A stretch of DNA of 64,000 nucleotides, from the NCBI RefSeq assembly GCF_003952185.1, contig NZ_RXFS01000022.1, positions 1-64,000 on the forward strand, in the 5' to 3' direction. The stretch's first letter is position 1. Each line of letters begins with the position of its first letter. This stretch comes from Variovorax sp. 679. Its GTDB lineage: Bacteria; Pseudomonadota; Gammaproteobacteria; Burkholderiales; Burkholderiaceae_C. A program made the translations under genes and the position numbers. The notes beneath the pieces were generated by a model. That model had not been told where the DNA came from. It saw only the letters and a program-made list of their open reading frames with translations, and ran no database searches. Below, in pieces: positions 57,320-64,000 of this stretch.

Positions 57320-60300
57320 ATGAATCGATCCCGTCTCGTTTCCCTCGCGCTGGCCGCCGCCGCTCTGCTGCTGGGCTCGTCCGCCTCCACCGCCGTGACA
57401 CTGGCCGACCAGCCGGTCTTCGCCAGCGCGGACGTTCCGGGCAACCTGGCGCTCACGCTGTCGGTCGAATACCCGACCGCCATCAGCGTGGCCAACCTCG
57501 GCAACTACGCCGACAGTTCGACCTACCTCGGCTACTTCGATCCGCTGAAGTGCTACACCTACGTGCTGAACTCCACCACGCCGGCGAGCAGCTACTTCCA
57601 GCCCGCGGGCCTTGCGACAGGCACCAACTACCACACGTGTTCGGGCAAGTGGAGCGGCAACTTCATGAACTGGGCCACGATGCAGACCATCGACCCGTTC
57701 CGCTGGGCGCTCACGGGCGGCTACCGCAGCGTCGACACCACCAGCCAGACCATCCTGGAGAAGGCCTGGGGATCGAGCCAGGGCTCGCAGACCAACTTCC
57801 CGTTGCGTGGCACCAGCCAGGCGACCTCCACCGGCCACAACATCGCGTCCTCGCTGATCTCGTCGGTGACGCCTCTGAGCTGGACCTCGTTCAACACCAG
57901 CATCTGGAAGCGCGGCAACACCATGGTGTTCTCGGGCACCGGCAGCAGCTACAGCAACACCAGCGTGAGCGGCACCGACTGGGTGAGCGCCTCGTCGTCG
58001 AACAATGCGGCCAGCACCTACCGCGTGTACATCCGCGTGCTGGTCTGCGACTCGGGCAGTTCCTCGGGCGGCGTGGAGTCCAATTGCGTGCTGTATCCGA
58101 ACGGCCAGTACAAGCCCGAAGGGCTGATGCAGAGCTACGCCAACAAGATCCGCTACAGCGCCTTCTCCTACCTGAACGGCAGCGGCGCCACCAACCAGGG
58201 CGCCGTGCTGCGCGCGCCGATGGGCTACATCGGCCCGACCTACCCCACGCCGCTGTCGACCACCGTCACCACCAACAGCAAGGCCGAGTGGAGCTCGACC
58301 ACCGGCATCATGGTGACGAACCCCGACAGCGCAACCGCCACGGCGACCACCAGCACCAGCGGCGTGACCATCAGCAACAGCGGCGTGATGAACTACCTCA
58401 ACAAGTTCGGCACCGCCTCCTCGTCGTACATGACCTACGACAACGTCAGCGAGCTCTACTACGCCGCGGTGCGCTACTTCGAGAACCTGGGCAACGTGTC
58501 GACGTGGACCAGCTACATCACGCCGGCCACCACCTCTTCTTCCAGCACGCGCACCACGCTGCTCGACGGCTTCCCGGCCGTCACCACCTGGACCGACCCG
58601 GTGCTGTACGCGTGCCAGAAGAACTTCATCCTGGGCATCGGCGACACCAACACGCACTACGACTACAACGTGGGCGGCGGCACGCTGAGCAACACGCGCA
58701 CGAAGCCCTCGGAAGTGAGCAGCGACACGCTCAACCTGGCGCGCACGTACACCAACAACCTGCTCACGCTCGAAGGCCTGAGTTCCAAGGTCGACGCGTG
58801 GTGGAACAGCTCCTACGCCACCTACTACATGGCCGGGCTGGCCTACGGCGCGCACACCAACGACATCCGCTCCGACCTGACGGGCACGCAGACCATCTCG
58901 ACCTACTGGATGGACGTGATGGAGTACCAGACGGCGGCCGACAAGAACCCCTACTGGCTCGCGGCCAAGTACGGCGGCTTCACGGTCCCCTCGGGCTACG
59001 ACCCAAGCCAGACCAGCACCGCGCTCACGCAGAGCTGGTGGAACAGCAGCAGCGAGACCATCACGATGGGAACCGCCACCGAGTACCGGCCGGACAACTA
59101 CTTCCTGGCCGGCAATGCGAGCCAGATGGTCTCGGGCCTGACCAAGGCCTTCTCCGCCATCGCCACCGCCGTCAGCGCCTACACCACGTCGCTCGCGCTG
59201 TCGTCCGCGCAGGTGAGCGATTCGGGCAGCGCCTCGTATGCCGCACAGTACGCCTCCAAGACCTGGAGCGGCGTACTGACCGCCAGCAGCGTGACCATCG
59301 GCACGGACCTGAGCACCACCTCGACCGTGATGTGGACCTCCACCGCCAAGCTGGCCACCCAGCTTGCCAGCACCGGCTGGAGCACCTCGCGCCGCGTGGC
59401 GACCTGGGACGGCAGCAGCGGCCAGCCCTTCCGCTACGCGAGCCTCACGACCAGCCAGAAGGCGGCGCTGGTCACGTCCTACCGCGGCAGCGACGGGTCG
59501 GACTACCTGAACTACCTGCGCGGCGACCAGACGCAGGAGTCGGGCTCCACCACCAGCGGCAGCAGCCAGGCCTACCGGGCACGCTCGGTGCTGCTGGGCG
59601 ACATCGTGGGCTCCAAGGTGACTGCGGTGGGAGTGCCGAGCCTCACCTACTCGGACTCGATCAACCCCGGTTACGCGGCCTTCAAGAGCACCTGGTCGAG
59701 CCGGCCGACGATGGTCTTCACGGGCGCGAACGACGGCATGCTGCACGCATTCAACGGCTCGCTGTCGGGTACCGATGCCGGCACCGAGATCTTCGCCTAC
59801 GTGCCGAGCGCGCTCTTCCAGGGACCGAGCGGCACGCCCAACACATCGGCCTCCGACGGCCTCACCGCGCTGGGCAACCCGAGCTACACCCACCACTACT
59901 ACGTCGACGCGACGCCGCTGAGCTTCGACGTCGACTTCAACTACGCGGGCGGCTCGCTCACCACCACTTCGACCGCCACCTCCGACTGGCGCACCATTCT
60001 CATCGGCGGCCTCGGCAAGGGCGGCAAGAGCTTCTACGCGATCGACGTCACCAACCCGGCGGGCATGACCTCCGAATCGGTGGTCGCGGGCAAGGTGCTG
60101 TGGGAGTTCACCGACTCGACCATGGGCTACAGCTACGGCGAGCCCGTGGTGGCGAAGACCGCCAAGTACGGCTGGGTGGTGGTGCTGACCTCGGGCTACA
60201 ACAACACCGACGGCTACGGCTACATCTACTTCGTCAACCCGAAGACCGGCGCGCTGCTGGAAAAGGTCAAGACCGGGAGCACCGCCGCCGGTCTCACGCA

Positions 60301-61093
60301 TGCCACCGCCTACGTGCGCGACTTCACCGACGGCACGGCGGACGCCATCTACGCCGGCGACCTCAACGGACAGGTCTGGCGCTTCGACGTCACCGGCACT
60401 TCGACCTACAGCTCGCCGCTGCTGATGGCCAAGCTCACGGATGCGAGCGGCAACGCCCAGCCCGTCACCACGCAGCCGCTGGTCGAGGTGCATCCGACCA
60501 CGAAGAAACGCTACGTTCTGCTGGGCACCGGCCAGCTGCTGTCGTCCAGCGACGTGAGCTCCACGGCGGCGCAGGACTTCTACGCGCTGCTCGACGGCAC
60601 GGCCTCGGCCTTCAACACTTCTTCCTCGCTGCCTTCGGGAGTGAGCTTTCCGCTTGCGCGCAGCAACCTGACCGCGCTGACCGACCTGACCAGCACCACG
60701 ACGCTGGGCAGCAGTTCGATGGGCTGGTACGTCGACCTCGGCACCGACAGCAGCAGCGGCATCGCCTGGCGCATGATCACCGCCACGACCACCACCGGCG
60801 GCGTTGTGGCCTTCGCCTCCACGCTCACCACGGCCGATGCCTGCAGCCCTTCAGGCACGAGCCGGGTGTATGCCATCAACTTCGGCACCGGGCAGTCGGC
60901 GTTGGAGAACAACGCCGCCTACATCTCGGAGTCGTACGCGGTGACCGACCTGCGCTTCACCAGCAGCACCAATGGCGGCACCACGCTGTCGGTGGGTGGC
61001 ACCACCGGCGCGATCACGAACCTGAAGGTGTCGCTGTCGTCCAGCCTGAGCCTGCGGCTGCTCAACTGGCGCGAGGTGCCGGTAGTGGAATAG
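57320..61093 (+). CDS. pilY1: Pilus tip adhesin/assembly factor PilY1
   Basis: A 1257-residue secreted protein. Signal peptide MNRSRLVSLALAAAALLLGS, cut near ASTA. Residues about 25-720 form a long Ser/Thr-rich N-terminal part; residues about 740-1230 are the PilY1 beta-propeller, with AYRARSVLLGDIVGSKV, TMVFTGANDGMLHAFNG and the probable Ca-binding loop DFTDGTADAIYAGDLNGQVWRFD (key acidic residues in DGTADAIYAGDLNG). The N-terminal domain lacks the clear MIDAS motif of a von Willebrand A domain as far as I can see. Last gene of the operon; it ends 6 bp from the convergent LC7 gene with no terminator. Confidence 0.92.
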   Translation: MNRSRLVSLALAAAALLLGSSASTAVTLADQPVFASADVPGNLALTLSVEYPTAISVANLGNYADSSTYLGYFDPLKCYTYVLNSTTPASSYFQPAGLATGTNYHTCSGKWSGNFMNWATMQTIDPFRWALTGGYRSVDTTSQTILEKAWGSSQGSQTNFPLRGTSQATSTGHNIASSLISSVTPLSWTSFNTSIWKRGNTMVFSGTGSSYSNTSVSGTDWVSASSSNNAASTYRVYIRVLVCDSGSSSGGVESNCVLYPNGQYKPEGLMQSYANKIRYSAFSYLNGSGATNQGAVLRAPMGYIGPTYPTPLSTTVTTNSKAEWSSTTGIMVTNPDSATATATTSTSGVTISNSGVMNYLNKFGTASSSYMTYDNVSELYYAAVRYFENLGNVSTWTSYITPATTSSSSTRTTLLDGFPAVTTWTDPVLYACQKNFILGIGDTNTHYDYNVGGGTLSNTRTKPSEVSSDTLNLARTYTNNLLTLEGLSSKVDAWWNSSYATYYMAGLAYGAHTNDIRSDLTGTQTISTYWMDVMEYQTAADKNPYWLAAKYGGFTVPSGYDPSQTSTALTQSWWNSSSETITMGTATEYRPDNYFLAGNASQMVSGLTKAFSAIATAVSAYTTSLALSSAQVSDSGSASYAAQYASKTWSGVLTASSVTIGTDLSTTSTVMWTSTAKLATQLASTGWSTSRRVATWDGSSGQPFRYASLTTSQKAALVTSYRGSDGSDYLNYLRGDQTQESGSTTSGSSQAYRARSVLLGDIVGSKVTAVGVPSLTYSDSINPGYAAFKSTWSSRPTMVFTGANDGMLHAFNGSLSGTDAGTEIFAYVPSALFQGPSGTPNTSASDGLTALGNPSYTHHYYVDATPLSFDVDFNYAGGSLTTTSTATSDWRTILIGGLGKGGKSFYAIDVTNPAGMTSESVVAGKVLWEFTDSTMGYSYGEPVVAKTAKYGWVVVLTSGYNNTDGYGYIYFVNPKTGALLEKVKTGSTAAGLTHATAYVRDFTDGTADAIYAGDLNGQVWRFDVTGTSTYSSPLLMAKLTDASGNAQPVTTQPLVEVHPTTKKRYVLLGTGQLLSSSDVSSTAAQDFYALLDGTASAFNTSSSLPSGVSFPLARSNLTALTDLTSTTTLGSSSMGWYVDLGTDSSSGIAWRMITATTTTGGVVAFASTLTTADACSPSGTSRVYAINFGTGQSALENNAAYISESYAVTDLRFTSSTNGGTTLSVGGTTGAITNLKVSLSSSLSLRLLNWREVPVVE

Positions 61094-61099
61094 GCCGTG

Positions 61100-61459
61100 T
61101 CAGACCGCGAGCGCCTGCCCCACGTCCTGCGTCTTGCGCCGCGCCAGCGCGAGGTTCGACTTCGACTTGTCGAGCACCAGGTAGACGAACAGGCCCTCGT
61201 GCTTCTGCAGCGGGCGGATGATGTGGTACTGGCGCCCGAGCGTGATCAGGATGTCCTCGATCACGTCGTTCAGGCCGAGCGCGTTCATGGTCTTGTGCTT
61301 GGCGCGCACCACCTCCGTATTGCCCGCGGCGGCCACTTCGAGGTCGACGCCCGAACCGATCTGACCCAGGATCATGCCGCTGCCCGAATCGACCAGCGCC
61401 GCGCACAGCGCACCGTCGATCGTCATCAGTTCGTCCATGGATTGCTTGATATTTGCCAT
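61100..61459 (-). CDS. Roadblock/LC7-domain protein (MglB-like), copy 2
   Basis: A 119-residue protein of one roadblock/LC7 domain (LCAALVDSGSGMILGQIGSG, then ALGLNDVIEDILITLGRQYHIIRPL). Such proteins dimerise and act on small GTPases, as MglB acts on MglA in polarity and pilus switching. Start at 61459 (MANIKQS). Last gene of the four-gene minus-strand operon next to pilY1, with a 90-bp gap. Confidence 0.85.
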   Translation of the reverse strand: MANIKQSMDELMTIDGALCAALVDSGSGMILGQIGSGVDLEVAAAGNTEVVRAKHKTMNALGLNDVIEDILITLGRQYHIIRPLQKHEGLFVYLVLDKSKSNLALARRKTQDVGQALAV

Positions 61460-61549
61460 CGAAGTCTTTCGTAGTGCATCGCCCTGAGAATCGGCCGCCA
61501 CCCGGGCGAGTGATGAGCGGCGGCCGCTTGTGAAAGGCTGCGCGGGCGT

Positions 61550-61933
61550 TCAGGCGCGCTGCAGTGCGAGCGTCGCCTGCTTGGAGAAGTACAGGACCTG
61601 GCCGATGACGGCGTCCTTGCCCGTCACCACGCTCACGATCAGGTCGGCCTCGTCGTGGCGGGCCTGGAGCATCAGGATGTGGCCCAGCGCGGTTTCTATG
61701 GCGACGTTCTCGCATTGGCCGAGGCCGCTCTCCTCTCCGGCCACTGCGCCGAGCGCGGCCAGCGAACTCGCGATGGCCGACAGGCGCGCGACCTGCGCGG
61801 TGTTCTCGGTGCGCGCGGCCAGCTCCATGCCGTCCTCGGTCGAGATCACCACGGCCTTCGCGCCCTTGATCTCGCGCATGAGCGTGTCCACGGCGGTCTC
61901 TGCGGCGTCCTTGATGCGGGGTGAGATGTTCAT
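61550..61933 (-). CDS. Roadblock/LC7-domain protein (MglB-like), copy 1
   Basis: A 127-residue roadblock/LC7 domain (KAVVISTEDGMELAARTEN, HILMLQARHDEADLIVSVVT). It is related to but clearly different from copy 2, so the operon supplies two LC7 partners for one GTPase, perhaps a heterodimer. Start at 61933 is 54 bp after the GTPase gene. Confidence 0.87.
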   Translation of the reverse strand: MNISPRIKDAAETAVDTLMREIKGAKAVVISTEDGMELAARTENTAQVARLSAIASSLAALGAVAGEESGLGQCENVAIETALGHILMLQARHDEADLIVSVVTGKDAVIGQVLYFSKQATLALQRA

Positions 61934-61987
61934 GTGGCTCGAGTCCGGCGAAGAAGGGAAGAGAAAGGAAAAGAGGCGGTGCGGCGC

Positions 61988-62506
61988 TCAGGCTTCGAGC
62001 TGGATCAGCAGCAGCTCGAGCAGCTGCACCACCTGCGGCGGATCGGTCACGTTGGCCGGCAGCACCGGGCACAGCACGCCCTTGTCCTGCATGCGCTGGG
62101 CGTAGGCGTCGAGGCCCGGTTCGGGATGGGTTTCGGTGCGGCCCACCGCGACCACGCAGGCGGTCTTCTCGATGAGCTCGGCGAAGCCGTCGAGGTAGAC
62201 CTCGAGGTCGGCCAGCGGATCGGGGCGGCTGTTGTCGACGAGGATCACGAGGCCCAGCGCACCGCGCGCGAGGATGCGCCACATGAAGTCGAAGCGCATC
62301 TGCCCCGGCGTGCCGTACAGGCGCAGCTTCTCGCCGTTGTCGAGCGTGAGCTCGCCGTAGTCCAGGCCGACGGTGGTGGTGGCCTTGGCGACCGAGGCGT
62401 CGCTGTTGCGCACTTCGGTGCGGACCGGTGCAATCTCGCTCACCGCGGCAATGGCGGTGGTCTTGCCGGCGCCCATGGTGCCGGTGAAAAGGATCTTGTG
62501 CTCCAC
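61988..62506 (-). CDS. Small Ras-like GTPase (MglA/CvnD-like)
   Basis: A 172-residue GTP-binding protein. P-loop GTMGAGKTT (9-17), switch-II motif GTPGQMRF (D of the usual DxxGQ is replaced: YGTPGQ), and VVAVGRTET where the NKxD base-recognition motif should be. It resembles the COG2229 group found with roadblock proteins in bacterial conservons. With the two LC7 proteins and convergence on pilY1, a role in pilus polarity or activity is the likely reading. Confidence 0.87.
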   Translation of the reverse strand: MEHKILFTGTMGAGKTTAIAAVSEIAPVRTEVRNSDASVAKATTTVGLDYGELTLDNGEKLRLYGTPGQMRFDFMWRILARGALGLVILVDNSRPDPLADLEVYLDGFAELIEKTACVVAVGRTETHPEPGLDAYAQRMQDKGVLCPVLPANVTDPPQVVQLLELLLIQLEA

Positions 62507-62551
62507 GCTCAGTCGGGTTCGGTTGAAGTCATGTCGAAGGGCCGCATCGCC

Positions 62552-63337
62552 TCAGGCCCTCGGCCCGGAAGACAACAATCCGAGGCGGCTGCGGATGCGT
62601 GCGAGCAGGCCCGGCTGCACGCCCTGGCGCGTCGTCGCGGGGGCATCCGGTGCCTCCCCGCCGGACGGGCCCTGCGAGTCGGGCCAGATCGATTCGGGCA
62701 CGCGGCTGGCCGCGAAGCCGGTGCCGGCGCCGGCGCCGCCGGGGCTGATGCTCGCGACGAAACCCGCGCGTTCGAGGGCCACGATGAAGTCGGCGCACTC
62801 CTGCGCGCTGGCGTTCGAGCGCTGCTGCAGCGCCTGCAGCGAAGCCGGCCGGCTCGCGAGCAGCGTGGCGAGCTTCATGCGCATGGTGGTGTCGAGCAGC
62901 GCGACCGAGGGCCAGCGCAGCAGGCGGTATTCCTCGCCGCGCCCGGCACGCTCCCGAGAGGCGGCAAGACCGAGCTCACGGGCATGGATCACCATCGCGC
63001 CGAGGCGGTTGAGCATGGCCTCGAGCGCATCGGCATGCAGCGGCAGGCGCAGGAAAGGCCCGCGCGACGGGGATGTGTCGCCGATCGTCAGCAGCGGCAC
63101 GGGCCGGTCGGACGCTTCGGCTGGCGGCGCCGGGAGCCTGTCGCCCACCACGCGCAAGTCGGCGTCCTCGACCTGCCAGGCCCAGTGCTGGTGGGTGCGG
63201 TGGTCGAGCAACCGCACGAGGGACTTGAAGAGGAGTTCGTCGCGGGCCGGCAACCCTTCGACGCTGAAGCTCAGCAGTGGCCGGCGGCCGCGTGGCGAGG
63301 TGGCCTGCGTGGTCATCGGCGGCTCGGGCGTAGCCAT
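62552..63337 (-). CDS. Hypothetical protein, first gene of the GTPase operon
   Basis: A 261-residue soluble protein. Residues about 135-200 are helical and could be a winged helix (MKLATLLASRPASLQALQQRSNASAQECADFIVALERAGFV, key part LQALQQRSNASAQECADF). The C-terminus is Gly/Pro/Ala-rich with a basic end. Start at 63337 or MTTQ at 63316. It precedes the GTPase by 45 bp. No family recognised; an effector or regulator of the GTPase is the simplest idea from context. Confidence 0.7.
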   Translation of the reverse strand: MATPEPPMTTQATSPRGRRPLLSFSVEGLPARDELLFKSLVRLLDHRTHQHWAWQVEDADLRVVGDRLPAPPAEASDRPVPLLTIGDTSPSRGPFLRLPLHADALEAMLNRLGAMVIHARELGLAASRERAGRGEEYRLLRWPSVALLDTTMRMKLATLLASRPASLQALQQRSNASAQECADFIVALERAGFVASISPGGAGAGTGFAASRVPESIWPDSQGPSGGEAPDAPATTRQGVQPGLLARIRSRLGLLSSGPRA

Positions 63338-63486
63338 TCGGCGACCGGCATCGAGCGCACCAATTTGGGGCTTTCTTGCGGTTTGAACTGCAATTCAAGA
63401 GCTCCCGTCGGCAAGACCTCCACGGAAAGCCTTGCGGCCCGCCCCGAATTGAATGCCTAAGTGTTAGAGGAATGTTTCTGGCAAAA

Positions 63487-63495
63487 AATATAACA
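63487..63495 (-). promoter_or_regulatory. Extended -10 promoter of the GTPase operon
   Basis: On the minus strand, TGTTATATT (TG-N-TATATT) in an AT-rich island. Transcription would start near 63480, about 140 nt before the first gene. No good -35 hexamer is present, which an extended -10 can tolerate. Confidence 0.35.
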
Positions 63496-63616
63496 CTCGT
63501 TGCAATTAAAAACACTAGATTACAAAGCCCGACTAACTCCTACGGGAATCGGTGGAGAAGACTGTGGCCGCCCGGCCACACGCCGTCGTCGAAGGAGCCG
63601 ACGGGAGTCCCTCAAG

Positions 63617-63871
63617 ATGCCTCCCAGATCGCCGCGCAGACTCGCCGGCATGTCCACGCCAGCCTCGAGACCATGGATCCGCCTGCGCTGGCGCCTGCAG
63701 GAGACAGGCCTGTTCGGACACGTCGTCGAAGGCCACTGGCTGTGGGAGCCCGACACGCCTTCGGTGCGCGCCGCGTTCCAGGCAGCCGTGGAGGCCGGCA
63801 ACAAGGCCCACGGCGCCGGGACGCACTGGGTGGAGCAGGAGGACGCCGGGGGCGCCCATGCATCCCGGTGA
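63617..63871 (+). CDS. Hypothetical 84-residue protein
   Basis: A small basic protein started at 63617 (MPPRSPRRLAG) behind a GGGAG about 9 nt away. The middle (RLQETGLFGHVVEGHWLWEP) is Trp-rich and the C-terminus ends HWVEQEDAGGAHASR. It has no signal peptide. Divergent from the GTPase operon, with an AT-rich promoter region between. Family not recognised. The remaining 129 bp of the window hold AT-rich sequence with no gene visible. Confidence 0.45.
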   Translation: MPPRSPRRLAGMSTPASRPWIRLRWRLQETGLFGHVVEGHWLWEPDTPSVRAAFQAAVEAGNKAHGAGTHWVEQEDAGGAHASR

Positions 63872-64000
63872 CCTGAGCATTTCTTCACGTATCGCTTCTG
63901 CTCCTACCTCGATGTCATATATGGCGAATTTGACTTTCATATAGTCAAAACAGACTAATCAAGAGCAACTGCACTGCCCACGCCCCAGCACGGCGCGGAC

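Noticed and set aside
63470-63510. TGGCA...TTGCA in the AT-rich island as a sigma-54 promoter
   Set aside because: The spacing between the GG and GC elements is far too long.

Overview
The window is GC-rich, densely coded DNA from a Gram-negative bacterium. The protein types (Rrf2/IscR-like and RutR-like regulators, reductive pyrimidine catabolism, type IV minor pilins with PilY1, RND pumps) suggest a betaproteobacterium of the Burkholderiales, probably Comamonadaceae and possibly Variovorax; that placement is inferred from gene content, not from a marker gene. I see no rRNA, tRNA, CRISPR array, insertion sequence or phage, so this is ordinary chromosome.

Region 1 (1-7.5 kb) is an envelope-stress module: a lone NERD protein, a second-copy type BamA outer-membrane assembly protein, an orphan OmpR-family regulator, a Tat-exported intradiol dioxygenase with a tiny membrane protein coupled to it, and a BaeS/BaeR-like two-component system. 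A shared sequence block resembling the E. coli BaeR box lies before bamA and in the divergent dioxygenase/baeS promoter.

Region 2 (7.5-17.2 kb, minus strand) is the most interesting part. One apparent operon runs: leader peptide - 110-residue protein - czcB - czcA - czcC - 141-residue protein - mgtA. The leader peptide starts MDPDP and ends PALPRRPRLA, very like enterobacterial MgtL ([17 protein letters not shown]). Between it and the first structural gene are two mutually exclusive RNA stems, one of which hides that gene's ribosome-binding site. The layout fits a Mg2+-sensing ribosome-destabilisation switch that controls heavy-metal RND efflux together with Mg2+ import. mgtA itself has an in-frame amber codon just after its DKTGT phosphorylation motif.

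Region 3 (17.3-26.8 kb) is reductive pyrimidine catabolism: rutR and a MocR-type regulator, then divergently preT, preA, an NCS1 transporter, hydA and hyuC, which together convert uracil/thymine to beta-amino acids. A near-perfect RutR box lies in the divergent promoter. The MocR protein has lost its PLP lysine.

Region 4 (26.8-44.8 kb) is a mix of housekeeping and accessory genes: acyl-CoA dehydrogenase, a NUDIX protein with a degenerate metallo-beta-lactamase half, a YccS-like FUSC protein, a Bax-inhibitor-1 protein, an IscR-like regulator lacking two cluster cysteines, an AcrAB-type pump, EamA/Lrp, TetR/ABA4-like, TauE, and LysR with an exported FAH-family enzyme. Several divergent pairs carry clear palindromic operators.

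Region 5 (44.8-51.7 kb) has a Fur-box TonB siderophore receptor, an atypical receiver protein, and a two-component system whose kinase has a roughly 250-residue low-complexity periplasmic insert. Region 6 (51.8-63.9 kb) is type IV pili: pilA with a sigma-54 promoter, three minus-strand accessory genes, the minor pilin operon pilE-fimT-pilV-pilW-pilX-pilY1, and a convergent roadblock/LC7-GTPase (MglAB- or conservon-like) operon.
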